DNA of 64,000 bases from Neobacillus piezotolerans (GCF_003362805.1 NZ_QNQT01000001.1:248001-312000), one strand, 5' to 3'. Positions 17,216-27,123 are shown, counted from the first letter of the stretch. Program-made: numbers and translations. The notes: generated by a model not told the origin, from the letters alone.

Positions 17216-17464
17216 ATGAGAGATTTTTTTTCAACCAAAATTGGGCAACAAACAATAGCGACACTCGTTACGCTATTTTCCTTCCTGTTCCTTTATGTTG
17301 GAGGGACTCAGCATAATAACGGAGTATTGATTGTCGGAATCATCCTCATGCTTGGGGGAATGCTGGCTGTTCCAGCAATAGGGTTCAGCCATGCAAAAAA
17401 TGAGCAGAAAAAAGAAGGAACAAAGATAAAAGCATCCTCGAAACTTCGGGACAGCGAAAGTTAG
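17216..17464 (+). CDS. Small two-helix membrane protein
   Basis: 82 residues with two membrane helices (about 12-29 and 36-58) and a charged Lys/Glu-rich C-terminal tail. It starts 18 nt after the LctP-type permease and ends before that operon's terminator, so the two are cotranscribed. It resembles no family I can name. A role as an accessory subunit or stability partner of the permease is a guess from position. Confidence 0.7.
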   Translation: MRDFFSTKIGQQTIATLVTLFSFLFLYVGGTQHNNGVLIVGIILMLGGMLAVPAIGFSHAKNEQKKEGTKIKASSKLRDSES

Positions 17465-17572
17465 GCATACCTTTCGTTACTGAATGCTATCTGACAAAGA
17501 ACAGGAAACAATGATATGCGCGGGTCATCATGGAGAAATCGGGAACCATGATCCGAATGAATGAATTAGTTT

Positions 17573-17607
17573 GAGGCGCATGAAACGTTCCATGCGCCTG
17601 TTTTTTT
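17573..17607 (+). terminator. Terminator of the permease-small membrane protein operon
   Basis: AGGCGCATG pairs perfectly with CATGCGCCT around an 8-nt loop, then seven T residues. Confidence 0.92.
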
Positions 17608-17879
17608 ATCCATTGGAGATAAATCGTGGAAATGAATGCCTGCAAGGATTTTGTTTATCCACTTTAGATAAAAATGATAACTCATCTTTATCCATTCGTC
17701 ATAAAGACTATACTGTTCAATACGCTTACAATTATAGGGGGACAAGAGGTCCGGACCTGTCTGGATTGAAGCTTTGTCCATATGGTTAGTATTAGCGGGA
17801 TTTGGAACAATAAGAGGGATGTTTTGAAAACAGTTCCTAAATTGAACTATTTTACATAATGAGGAAAGGTAGATGGAAG

Positions 17880-19142
17880 TTGGGGAACATACTAAAAGCA
17901 ACAGGTAAACAGCTTGATGCATTGGCGGAAGAAACAGCCCAGAAGCTTGATTGGCTAGGCGGATTCGGGAAAGATTCCGAAGGTGGTGTTTCACGTCTGC
18001 TTTATTCCAAAGAATGGGTCGACGGCCAGAACGCCCTGAAAGAATGGATGGAAAACGAAGGCCTCGAAGCTCGCTTTGATGAAGTCGGAAATCTTTTCGG
18101 TACACTGCAAGGGAAAAACACTGACGAAACAATCCTGACTGGTTCGCATGTCGATACAGTGAAAAATGGCGGCCGCTATGACGGGGCATATGGAATCGTC
18201 GCTGGTATATTGGCGCTAAAATACTTGAAAGAACAATTCGGCCAGCCACTTCGCAACATTGAAGTTGTTTCAATGGCCGAAGAAGAAGGAAGCCGTTTCC
18301 CTTACACGTTTTGGGGTTCCAAAAACATTGTAGGTTCAGCGAAACGTGAAGATGTCGAAACAATTACAGATTTTGACGGTGTCCCATTTGTCGAAGCGAT
18401 GTCCAATGCCGGCTTTGGTTTCAGGGATGAATCAAAAGGGACGCGCAATGACTTAAAGGCGTTTGTCGAAGTCCATGTAGAACAAGGAAGCGTCCTCGAA
18501 ACTGAAAAGAAATCAGTCGGGGTTGTCCATAGCATCGTCGGCCAGAGACGGTACACCGTTGAAATTACAGGCGAAGCAAATCATGCTGGGACAACGCCAA
18601 TGGGATACAGAAAAGACGCGGTTTTTGCGGCAAGCCAAATGATCGTTGAAATTATCACCATGGCAAAGGAAGCTGGAGATCCGCTTGTCGCTACAGTTGG
18701 TAAAATCGAGGTTCAGCCAAACATTGTCAATGTCGTGCCAGGAAAGGCGATTTTCACTATTGATGTTCGCCATACTGACAAAGAAGCCATTGTATCCTTC
18801 ACGGAAAAAATGACTGCCAGGATGAATGACATTTCAAAAGAGCATGTAGTTGAAACGGCAATTGATATGTGGATGGATGCTGATCCAGTCCCAATGGATC
18901 AAACGGTTGTGGAACTAATCGAAAAACAATGCAAAGAAAATGGGCTTAATTATAAGTTAATGCACAGCGGTGCCGGGCATGACTCGCAAATTTTCGCCCC
19001 GGTTGTGCCTACAGCAATGCTTTTTGTGCCAAGCTTAAAGGGAATCAGCCACAATCCGGCAGAATTTACCGAGCCGGCTGATTTGGCGGAAGGCGTCAAA
19101 GCACTGATTGGAGCCCTGTATGAATTGGGTTATAAAGAGTAA
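17880..19142 (+). CDS. allC: Allantoate amidohydrolase
   Basis: About 420 residues. M20/ArgE-type metal amidohydrolase that converts allantoate to ureidoglycine plus ammonia and CO2. Metal ligands are visible in TGSHVDTVKNGGRYDGAYG (His, Asp), AEEEGSRF (Glu), VEVHVEQG (His) and SGAGHDSQ (His). The dimerisation insert around NHAGTTPMGYRKDA is typical of the AllC/hydantoinase-carbamoylase branch. TTG at 17880, 10 nt after AAAGG, is preferred over ATG at 17859, which has no ribosome binding site. It heads the run allC-allE-allD-allD. Confidence 0.9.
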   Translation: MGNILKATGKQLDALAEETAQKLDWLGGFGKDSEGGVSRLLYSKEWVDGQNALKEWMENEGLEARFDEVGNLFGTLQGKNTDETILTGSHVDTVKNGGRYDGAYGIVAGILALKYLKEQFGQPLRNIEVVSMAEEEGSRFPYTFWGSKNIVGSAKREDVETITDFDGVPFVEAMSNAGFGFRDESKGTRNDLKAFVEVHVEQGSVLETEKKSVGVVHSIVGQRRYTVEITGEANHAGTTPMGYRKDAVFAASQMIVEIITMAKEAGDPLVATVGKIEVQPNIVNVVPGKAIFTIDVRHTDKEAIVSFTEKMTARMNDISKEHVVETAIDMWMDADPVPMDQTVVELIEKQCKENGLNYKLMHSGAGHDSQIFAPVVPTAMLFVPSLKGISHNPAEFTEPADLAEGVKALIGALYELGYKE

Positions 19143-19219
19143 TCAATGTGCATTGCAACTAGTTATTAAAATGTTTTAAGCCATTTATAATACTATTTGT
19201 AAAAAGGAGAATGTTAAAG

Positions 19220-19984
19220 ATGGGTTATCCAAAGGATTTACTTTCAAGCAGGTCTATTATTAAACACGGCTTATATGCTCTTATTGCACCAGAGGGCTTA
19301 GTTAATAACGTTGTCCCTGGTTTTGAAAATTGCACAATGTCCATTTTAGGTTCACCGAAATTGGGTGCAAGCTTCGTGGATTACATCATCACAATGCACG
19401 AAGGCGGCAAGAATAGTGAAGGATTTTGTGGACAGGAAGATGTTGAGTCGTTTGTCTACGTTCTAGGTGGAAAGGTGAAGGCAACTGCTGATGGCCAGGA
19501 GTACATATTAAAGGAAAGCGGCTATCTTTATTGCCCGCCAGGAGTGAAAATGTATTTGGAAAATGTTGAATCCGGGGATTCCCGCCTATTCCTTTACAAA
19601 CAGAAATATAAGCCACTAGAAGGCCGCAAGCCATGGGTTGTTTCCGGCCATTCAAATGATATCGAATATAGGGACTACGATGAAATGCATAACGTTCATA
19701 TCAAAGACCTATTGCCGATGGAGCTTGATTTCGATATGAACTTCCATATCCTTTCGTTCGATCCAGCAGCAAGCCATCCATTTATTGAAACACACGTCCA
19801 GGAGCATGGTGCGTACCTGCTGTCCGGAGAAGGTATGTATAATCTTGATAACGAATGGATTCCGGTTAAGAAAGGCGATTACATTTTTATGGGCCCTTAT
19901 GTCCATCAAGCTGCTTATGCAGTTGGAAGAGAACCATTGACATATGTTTACTCTAAAGATTGTAATCGGGATGCGTCATTATAA
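19220..19984 (+). CDS. allE: (S)-ureidoglycine aminohydrolase
   Basis: 254 residues, a bicupin that removes ammonia from (S)-ureidoglycine, the AllC product, giving (S)-ureidoglycolate. The second cupin carries the metal-site residues in FIETHVQEHGAYLL and GPYVHQAAY (Glu, His, His, Gln pattern of the Mn-dependent enzymes). The start of the protein, LLSSRSIIKHGLYALIAPEG, is also family-like. ATG at 19220 is 9 nt after AAGGAGA; ATG at 19211 touches that motif and is unlikely. It directly follows allC. Confidence 0.92.
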   Translation: MGYPKDLLSSRSIIKHGLYALIAPEGLVNNVVPGFENCTMSILGSPKLGASFVDYIITMHEGGKNSEGFCGQEDVESFVYVLGGKVKATADGQEYILKESGYLYCPPGVKMYLENVESGDSRLFLYKQKYKPLEGRKPWVVSGHSNDIEYRDYDEMHNVHIKDLLPMELDFDMNFHILSFDPAASHPFIETHVQEHGAYLLSGEGMYNLDNEWIPVKKGDYIFMGPYVHQAAYAVGREPLTYVYSKDCNRDASL

Positions 19985-20008
19985 TATTCCCAACGAAGAG
20001 GTGTCACC

Positions 20009-21058
20009 ATGAGAGTAACAAGAGAAGACTTAAAAAGTCTAATCCAAAATAAGCTTCACAAGGCAGGCTTAAACGAGGACCACGCCGAAATAGCGGCGGA
20101 CGTCCTTGTGTTTGCAGACGAAAGAGGAATTCATTCCCACGGAGCCATGCGTGTGGAATATTATGCTGAAAGAATTGCAAAGGGCGGGATTAATACAAAT
20201 CCTGACTTTAAGTTCGAGAAAACCGGCCCAAGTACGGGCATCTTCCATGGCGATGGCGGGAATGGCCATGCTGCAGCGAAGATGGCTATGGACGAAGCCA
20301 TTAAAATGGCAAAAGAAAATGGCGCTGCGATTGTTGGTGTCAGAGATATTTCCCATAGCGGTGCAATATCCTATTTTACTCACCAGGCAGCGGACCAGGA
20401 TATGATTGGTATTTCGGTATGCCAATCCGATCCGATGGTAGTTCCATTCGGAGGTGCTGAGCCTTATTATGGTACGAACCCAATTGCCTTTGCCGCTCCA
20501 GGCAGCGATGGGAGAAAGATTACATTGGATATGGCAACAACTGTCCAGGCCTGGGGGAAAATCCTTCATGCCAGATCTAAGAATGAGTCTATCCCGGATA
20601 CATGGGCAGTAGATAAAAACGGAGAACCGACAACTGATCCGTTCAGTGTCAACGCATTATTGCCAATTGCCGGCCCTAAGGGCTATGGCCTTGCAATGAT
20701 GGTCGATGTATTGTCTGGAATCCTTTTAGGCCTCCCGTTCGGAAATAAAGTTACTTCTATGTACGAAGATTTGACTGCATACCGGAAGTTGGGACAACTC
20801 CATATTGTCATTAACCCGGCATTCTTTACAGGTATAACTGGCTTCAAGAAAGATATTACGCAAACAATGGATGACTTGAATCAAATCAAACCTGCCCCAG
20901 GTTTTTCAAAGGTTCTTTTCCCTGGACAGAATAACGATCTTGTCATAGCGGATTATAAGGAAAACGGGATTGAAATCGTAGATGATATCCATGAATATTT
21001 AACCTCGGATGTCATTCATAACAACCAATATGATCATAAAGACCCGTTTGCTAAATAA
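20009..21058 (+). CDS. allD: Ureidoglycolate dehydrogenase (first copy, divergent)
   Basis: 349 residues, exactly the length of E. coli AllD. NAD(P)-dependent LDH2/malate-type dehydrogenase that oxidises (S)-ureidoglycolate to oxalurate. GIHSHGAMRVEYYAERIAKG, MCQSDPMVVPFGG-type (here VCQSDPMVVPFGGAEPYY), GPKGYGLAMMVDVLSG and the end DPFAK match AllD. The active-site loop reads ISHSGAISYF where most AllD and the next gene have GHSGA, and the segment before the C-terminal YL is more divergent. It may be a specialised isozyme. It starts 24 nt after allE. Confidence 0.9.
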   Translation: MRVTREDLKSLIQNKLHKAGLNEDHAEIAADVLVFADERGIHSHGAMRVEYYAERIAKGGINTNPDFKFEKTGPSTGIFHGDGGNGHAAAKMAMDEAIKMAKENGAAIVGVRDISHSGAISYFTHQAADQDMIGISVCQSDPMVVPFGGAEPYYGTNPIAFAAPGSDGRKITLDMATTVQAWGKILHARSKNESIPDTWAVDKNGEPTTDPFSVNALLPIAGPKGYGLAMMVDVLSGILLGLPFGNKVTSMYEDLTAYRKLGQLHIVINPAFFTGITGFKKDITQTMDDLNQIKPAPGFSKVLFPGQNNDLVIADYKENGIEIVDDIHEYLTSDVIHNNQYDHKDPFAK

Positions 21059-21118
21059 GCATCAGGTTTGATACGAGGATAAACTGGGAAGGTTTAACGA
21101 TGTTAGGGGTGAGTAGGA

Positions 21119-22168
21119 ATGAGATTGTCTAAAGAGCAATTGAAGAATTTAATCTCGACAAAGCTCCAAAAGGCTGGACTAACTGAAGAGCATGCTGCCG
21201 TTGTGGCAGATGTGCTTGCTCATGCCGATGCCAGAGGCGTCCACTCTCACGGCGCCATGCGCGTGGAATATTATGCCGAAAGAATTGCTAAGGGTGGAAT
21301 CAATAATAACCCGGACTTTACGTTTGAAAAAACGGGTCCATGTACAGCAGTTTTTGACGGTGATAATGGGGCAGGGCATGTTGCGGCAAAGGTCGCTATG
21401 GATGAAGCCATTAAAATGGCTAAGGAAAATGGAGTCGCTGTCGTGGGGGTCAGGCGAATTGGCCATAGCGGCGCGCTTTCCTATTTTGTTCAACAGGCGG
21501 TCAATGAGAATTTGATTGGAATTTCCGTGTGCCAATCCGATCCGATGGTTGTTCCTTTTGGCGGATCTGAGCCTTATTACGGAACAAATCCAATTGCGTT
21601 TGCCGCACCTGGCAAGGACGGTAAGCATATTACGTTCGATATGGCGACAACCGTACAGGCCTGGGGAAAAATTCTTCATGCCAGATCGAAAAATGAACCC
21701 ATTCCAGATACATGGGCTGTTGATAGCAACGGAGAACCAACAACCGATCCATTTAAAGTAAATGCATTATTGCCTATAGCCGGTCCAAAAGGTTACGGGC
21801 TCATGATGATGGTTGATGTTTTATCCGGTATATTACTTGGCCTTCCGTTTGGAAACAAGGTTTCCTCAATGTACCATGATCTAACTGAATATCGGAATCT
21901 TGGACAGCTCCATATTGTTATTAATCCTGAATTTTTCACAAACCTTCATGCATTCCAGGAAGGCATTGCAACGACAATGAAGGACCTTAATAGCATTAAG
22001 CCCGCTCCTGGCTTTGATCAAGTTTCTTATCCTGGCCAAAGAAGTGCTGAAAGGGAGAAGAAATATGAAGAGGACGGCATTGAAATTGTTGACCATATCT
22101 ACGAGTATTTAAAGTCCGACGTGGTCCACAACAATGCGTATGACAATAAAAGTCCTTTTGCAAAGTAA
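21119..22168 (+). CDS. allD: Ureidoglycolate dehydrogenase (second copy)
   Basis: 349 residues and strongly similar to the preceding gene along its whole length: a tandem duplication. It is the closer of the two to E. coli AllD, with IGHSGALSYFVQQAV and APGFDQVSYPGQ. Its product oxalurate is the substrate of the transcarbamylase encoded next. GTGAGTAGGA-type sequence precedes the ATG at 21119. Both copies keep the His of the GHSGA/SHSGA loop and the HSHGAMR motif, so neither looks inactive. Confidence 0.92.
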   Translation: MRLSKEQLKNLISTKLQKAGLTEEHAAVVADVLAHADARGVHSHGAMRVEYYAERIAKGGINNNPDFTFEKTGPCTAVFDGDNGAGHVAAKVAMDEAIKMAKENGVAVVGVRRIGHSGALSYFVQQAVNENLIGISVCQSDPMVVPFGGSEPYYGTNPIAFAAPGKDGKHITFDMATTVQAWGKILHARSKNEPIPDTWAVDSNGEPTTDPFKVNALLPIAGPKGYGLMMMVDVLSGILLGLPFGNKVSSMYHDLTEYRNLGQLHIVINPEFFTNLHAFQEGIATTMKDLNSIKPAPGFDQVSYPGQRSAEREKKYEEDGIEIVDHIYEYLKSDVVHNNAYDNKSPFAK

Positions 22169-22177
22169 AATCATAAA

Positions 22178-22218
22178 AAGGAAGGGTGGTCTCATACGAG
22201 ATGCCACCCTTCTTACAT
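22178..22218 (+). terminator. Hairpin after the second allD, terminator-like
   Basis: GAAGGGTGG (22181-22189) pairs with CCACCCTTC (22204-22212). The following T-run is short (TTACAT), so it may be a partial terminator or an mRNA-processing boundary between the allCEDD and fdrA segments. Confidence 0.6.
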
Positions 22219-22287
22219 GGGGATAACTAGCTTAATTAGGCAGCTTTTTTTCAACAAGAAAAATTACAAGAAGAGGTGCGTGAACCA

Positions 22288-24033
22288 ATGCTATACACCA
22301 TTATAAAAGAGAATTCCTACCAGGATTCTGTTAACTTAATGCTTCTTACTAATAAAATCTCGACAATGGATGGAATTAACAAGGTCCAAATCATGATGGG
22401 AACTCCAGCCAATAAAGATATTTTCAAAAGCTCAGGCCTTTACACTGAAGAGCTTGAAAAAGCGGCTGCAAATGACATGTGTCTTGTAATCGATACCGAC
22501 CAGGAAGAAAAAATTCAGGAAGTACTTGATGAAGTCGATAATTATTTAAACAATCAGGCAATCAGCAGCAGTAAAGAGGAATTTGAATCTGTACGTACAT
22601 GGGATAAGGCGCTTAAGGCTTTGCCAAGTGCGAATATCGCTTTGATCTCGACACCGGGCCAATACGCAGCAGAAGAAGCGGACAGGGCGCTTGACAACGA
22701 TTTGCATGTCCTTATCTTCAGTGACAACGTAACGATTGAAGATGAACGCCGCCTTAAAGAAAAAGCTCATGAAAAAGGCCTTCTTGTAATGGGACCTGAC
22801 TGTGGAACAGAAATTTTGTCTGGCGTACCGCTTGCGTTCGCGAATGTGGTTAAGCAAGGAAACATCGGACTTGTTGGTGCTTCCGGAACAGGTATTCAGG
22901 AAGTTACCGTCCAAATCGACCGGCTTGGCGGCGGTGTAACTCATGCAATCGGAACAGGCGGCCGTGACCTATCTGATAAGATTGGCGCAATCACAATGAT
23001 CGATGCGATTAAAGGCCTTGAAGCACATAAGCAAACCGAAGTGATTGGGATTGTCTCCAAGCCACCTGCAAAAGAAGTACGCGACCAGGTAGTAGAATTG
23101 CTTCAAAGCCTATCTAAACCGGTTGTCGCTATCTTCCTTGGTGAAGAGCCGCACAATCATGAAGGTAATATCTATTATGCGAATACCCTTGAAGAAACAG
23201 CAGCAATTGCCGTAGATCTTGCAAAAGGAAATCCTGTAAAAGGAAACTATAACAAACTTGTTGGTGAAGTACCTTCAGTTGAATTGAAACCAGAACAAAA
23301 AACGATTAAAGGCCTTTATTCCGGCGGTACACTTGGATATGAAGCAGCAACCCTCATTAGCAGAGGCATTGGCCTTGGCAAGAGTGACTCCCATGAGGAA
23401 GGTTACTTGTTAAAAACAAACGGCTATGAAGTCGCTGACTTGGGTGACGATATTTATACTCAAGGAAAGCCGCATCCAATGATCGACCCTGATACACGAG
23501 TGAAATTCTTCCAAAAGGCCGCAGAGGATGAGTCTACAGCGATCATTCTATTTGATGTTGTACTTGGTTACGGTTCACATGAGGACATGGCTGGCGCGTT
23601 GATTCCTGCTATCCAAAAAATCCAAAGCAATGCGCGTGAAAACGGCAAAAACATTTACTTTGTTGCGACTGTTTGCGGTACGGAGCAAGACCCGCAAAAC
23701 ATTCATGAGCAAAAGTCAAAACTTGAACAAGCGGGTGTAATTTTACGAGACAGCAATAACCAAGCAATCCGCACGGCTCTTGCTATGCTTGATATCCGGA
23801 TTGAAGAGAAGGATAAGGAATTGGTTTCTGGCAAAGCAGCTGCAAAAGCAGAAATCAACGTTTCTCCTGCCATCGAGAAATTATTGAACGAGAAACCGAA
23901 TGTTGTCAACGTTGGCCTGAAGAAATTCGTTTCTGCTATTACAGAAAACGGCGGCAGGGCTGTTCAGTTCGATTGGCGTCCAGTTGCTGGCGGTAACGAG
24001 AGAATGCGTAAAGTTCTAAGTGTCCTTCGTTAA
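22288..24033 (+). CDS. fdrA: FdrA / oxamic transcarbamylase subunit (AllF-like)
   Basis: About 581 residues. FdrA proteins resemble the alpha subunit of succinyl-CoA synthetase: NIGLVGASGTGIQEVTVQI is the nucleotide-binding loop and IGTGGRDLSDKIG follows it. With the DUF1116 and DUF2877 proteins, FdrA has been reported in E. coli to form the enzyme that cleaves oxalurate with phosphate into oxamate and carbamoyl phosphate. The N-terminal IIKENSYQDSVNLML matches E. coli FdrA. ATG at 22288 lies 9 nt after AGAGGTG; GTG at 22276 is part of that site. Confidence 0.88.
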   Translation: MLYTIIKENSYQDSVNLMLLTNKISTMDGINKVQIMMGTPANKDIFKSSGLYTEELEKAAANDMCLVIDTDQEEKIQEVLDEVDNYLNNQAISSSKEEFESVRTWDKALKALPSANIALISTPGQYAAEEADRALDNDLHVLIFSDNVTIEDERRLKEKAHEKGLLVMGPDCGTEILSGVPLAFANVVKQGNIGLVGASGTGIQEVTVQIDRLGGGVTHAIGTGGRDLSDKIGAITMIDAIKGLEAHKQTEVIGIVSKPPAKEVRDQVVELLQSLSKPVVAIFLGEEPHNHEGNIYYANTLEETAAIAVDLAKGNPVKGNYNKLVGEVPSVELKPEQKTIKGLYSGGTLGYEAATLISRGIGLGKSDSHEEGYLLKTNGYEVADLGDDIYTQGKPHPMIDPDTRVKFFQKAAEDESTAIILFDVVLGYGSHEDMAGALIPAIQKIQSNARENGKNIYFVATVCGTEQDPQNIHEQKSKLEQAGVILRDSNNQAIRTALAMLDIRIEEKDKELVSGKAAAKAEINVSPAIEKLLNEKPNVVNVGLKKFVSAITENGGRAVQFDWRPVAGGNERMRKVLSVLR

Positions 24034-24077
24034 TCCAATCGCAAATTACACTAACGTGAAAATCAGGAGGAAGTAAA

Positions 24078-25352
24078 ATGTACGGACAATTTAAAACAAT
24101 TGATGAAGCAAACCGCGCAGTAATCGATAAAGTTGTATCAAGTGCACCTTTCTTGGTAGATGTAGTGCCTGCAAAATCTGTCATTAAAGAATTAAACGGT
24201 AAGGTTCTGCTTCATGCAGGACCGCCAATCAAATGGGAAAACATGACAAGCCCGATGCAAGGATCTTGTATAGGAGCTGCTTTATTTGAAGGATGGGCGG
24301 CTAATTCCGAAGAAGCATTTAAACTTTTCGAGAATAATGAAGTTGAATTTATCCCATGCCACCATGTTAATGCTGTCGGCCCAATGGGCGGGATTACATC
24401 CGGCAATATGCCAGTTTTTGTTGTAGAGAATCGTGACGGCGATAATCAAGCATACTGCACAATGAATGAAGGTATTGGTGCGGTTCTGCGTTTCGGTGCG
24501 TATTCCGATGAAGTAATCAACCGATTGCAATGGTTTAGGGATGTACTTGGCCCAACAATAGCTAAAGCGCTAAAAGTTAAAGGTGACGGATTAAACATTA
24601 ACGTTATGATGGCGAAAGCAATCACAATGGGTGATGAGTTCCACCAACGTAATATTGCTGGATCGCTTATTTTCCTAAAAGAAATCACTCCGTATATTTT
24701 AAAAACAGATGCATCTGAAAAGGATAAAGAGGACGTTATTCAATTCCTTGCTGATACAGACCAGTTCTTCTTGAATATTGCGATGGCAACAACTAAGGCT
24801 GTAATGGACACTGCACGTAAAATCCAGCATGGAACAGTTGTAACAGCAATGTGCCGTAACGGTTATGAATTCGGTATCCGTATTGCCGGTATGGGTGACC
24901 AATGGTTTACAGCACCTGTAAATACGCCTCAAGGTTTGTTCTTTACAGGTTATGATCAAAGCCTGGCTTGCCCTGACATGGGTGACAGCGCCATTACTGA
25001 AACATTCGGGATAGGCGGCTTTGCAATGATTGCTGCACCAGGTGTTACGCGCTTCGTAGGCGCTGGCGGTATGGACGATGCAGTTAATACAAGTAATGAA
25101 ATGATGGAAATTTGTATTGACCATAACCCGAACTTCTCAATTCCTACTTGGGATTTCAAAGGGGCTGCCCTTGGAATCGACGCAAGAAAGGTAGTTGAAT
25201 TAGGTATCGAACCAATCATCAACACTGGTATTGCACATAAAGAAGCAGGAGTTGGGCAAATCGGTGCGGGTACTGTCCGCGCGCCAATGGCTTGCTTCGA
25301 AAAAGCAATCGATGCTTATGCTGTAAAGCTTGGCCTAATTGAAGCTCAATAA
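24078..25352 (+). CDS. allG: DUF1116 protein, oxamic transcarbamylase subunit (AllG-like)
   Basis: 424 residues, similar in size to E. coli YlbE. DUF1116 markers include INGKVLLHAGPPIKW-like LNGKVLLHAGPPIKWENM, CHHVNAVGPMGGITSGNMPV, and GGMDDAVNTSNEMMEI. No catalytic mechanism has been fixed for this family, but it acts with FdrA and DUF2877 in oxalurate transcarbamoylation. It begins 44 nt after fdrA behind AGGAGG and is followed by a short hairpin and carbamate kinase, giving the same order as in enterobacterial allantoin clusters apart from the displaced DUF2877 gene. Confidence 0.88.
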   Translation: MYGQFKTIDEANRAVIDKVVSSAPFLVDVVPAKSVIKELNGKVLLHAGPPIKWENMTSPMQGSCIGAALFEGWAANSEEAFKLFENNEVEFIPCHHVNAVGPMGGITSGNMPVFVVENRDGDNQAYCTMNEGIGAVLRFGAYSDEVINRLQWFRDVLGPTIAKALKVKGDGLNINVMMAKAITMGDEFHQRNIAGSLIFLKEITPYILKTDASEKDKEDVIQFLADTDQFFLNIAMATTKAVMDTARKIQHGTVVTAMCRNGYEFGIRIAGMGDQWFTAPVNTPQGLFFTGYDQSLACPDMGDSAITETFGIGGFAMIAAPGVTRFVGAGGMDDAVNTSNEMMEICIDHNPNFSIPTWDFKGAALGIDARKVVELGIEPIINTGIAHKEAGVGQIGAGTVRAPMACFEKAIDAYAVKLGLIEAQ

Positions 25353-25365
25353 TGAAATTTTAGTT

Positions 25366-25400
25366 GGAGAGGAAACGAAAAACAATTCCTCTCCTCCTTT
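25366..25400 (+). terminator. Weak hairpin between allG and carbamate kinase
   Basis: GGAGAGGAA (25366-25374) pairs with TTCCTCTCC (25386-25394), followed by TCCTTTT. Probably leaky, allowing read-through to the kinase gene. Confidence 0.55.
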
Positions 25401-25500
25401 TATGAAAACGAGCAATTTTTTTGAAAATTTGGATTAAATGCTTCCATTAAGATCAAACTAAGTTGAGGCAACTAAGTAAATTTACAGGAGAGATATGACA

Positions 25501-26436
25501 ATGAGCAAAATTGTTTTAGCCATCGGCGGAAATGCAATTATCAAAGAAGGACAAAAGGGTACTCTTGAAGAGCAGCAAAAAAATATTGATGAAAGCTGTG
25601 AACCTGTTCTTGCACTGATTGAGCAGGGAAATACAGTTGTAATAACTCATGGCAATGGGCCGCAAGTTGGAAACTCATTGATTAAAAACCAAATGGCTGA
25701 ATCAGTGGTACCGGCTTATCCGCTTGACGTTTTAGATGCGGAGACTCAAGGTAATTTGGGATATTTAATTCAGCAAGCATTCAGGAATAAAATGGTTGAA
25801 CGCAATATCCAGAAAACAGTTGCGACAGTTGTTACACAAGCGGTTGTTTCCAAAGACGACCCAGCTTTCTCCAACCCGACTAAACCAATTGGGCCATTCT
25901 ATACAAAAGAAGAGCTGGACAAGGTCCTTGAAACTGAAGAAATTTCCTACATTGAGGACAGCGGCAGGGGATACAGGCGTGTCGTTGCTTCTCCAAAGCC
26001 AGTTACAATTGTTGAAAAAGAAGCAATTCAGGCGTTGCTTGACAAAGAAATCACAGTCATCACAGCTGGCGGCGGCGGCATCCCTGTTATCGAGGAAAAC
26101 GGGAAGCTACAAGGAACAAATGCTGTCATTGATAAGGATTTCGCAAGTGCGCTTCTGGCTGCTGAAATCAATGCGGATTATCTATTCATCCTTACTGGTG
26201 TTGAGCAGGTTGCGATCCACTTTGGAACACCAGAACAAAAAAATCTGTTTGAAATGACGATTGACGAAGCATTGCGTTACATGGAAGAAGGCCATTTCCC
26301 TAAAGGAAGCATGGGACCGAAAATCGAAGCTGCAATCCTGTTCTTGAAAAAAGGCGGCAAAAACGTCATTATTACATCCATGGATAAGCTTCAAGATGCG
26401 CTGGAAGGTAAAACTGGCACACGTATAACATTATAA
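25501..26436 (+). CDS. allK: Carbamate kinase
   Basis: About 311 residues. Transfers phosphate from carbamoyl phosphate to ADP, giving ATP, ammonia and CO2, the energy-yielding last step of anaerobic allantoin use. Family motifs: VLAIGGNAI, ITHGNGPQVGN, VIDKDFASALLA and FPKGSMGPKIEAA. The catabolic role (as E. coli YbcF/AllK rather than arginine-deiminase ArcC) is inferred from the position after fdrA and DUF1116; no arginine deiminase genes are nearby. ATG at 25501 is 10 nt after AGGAG; ATG at 25495 is possible. Confidence 0.92.
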   Translation: MSKIVLAIGGNAIIKEGQKGTLEEQQKNIDESCEPVLALIEQGNTVVITHGNGPQVGNSLIKNQMAESVVPAYPLDVLDAETQGNLGYLIQQAFRNKMVERNIQKTVATVVTQAVVSKDDPAFSNPTKPIGPFYTKEELDKVLETEEISYIEDSGRGYRRVVASPKPVTIVEKEAIQALLDKEITVITAGGGGIPVIEENGKLQGTNAVIDKDFASALLAAEINADYLFILTGVEQVAIHFGTPEQKNLFEMTIDEALRYMEEGHFPKGSMGPKIEAAILFLKKGGKNVIITSMDKLQDALEGKTGTRITL

Positions 26437-26467
26437 TTTCAACAAGACAATTCTTCGGAGTGTCTAC

Positions 26468-26505
26468 AAAAGCCCGCAAGAGGATATCCTCTTGCGGGCT
26501 TTTGA
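26468..26505 (+). terminator. Strong terminator closing the allantoin region
   Basis: A 36-nt perfect palindrome, AAAAGCCCGCAAGAGGAT and its complement. It works in both directions, and the minus-strand SDR remnant ends just beyond it. Confidence 0.92.
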
Positions 26506-26512
26506 TCGTTCG

Positions 26513-27123
<611 letters not shown>

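Noticed and set aside
17566-18363. 265-codon minus-strand frame
   Set aside because: Antisense to the start of allC and to the terminator before it; composition (His/Arg/Leu-rich) is that of a shadow frame and it has no ribosome binding site.
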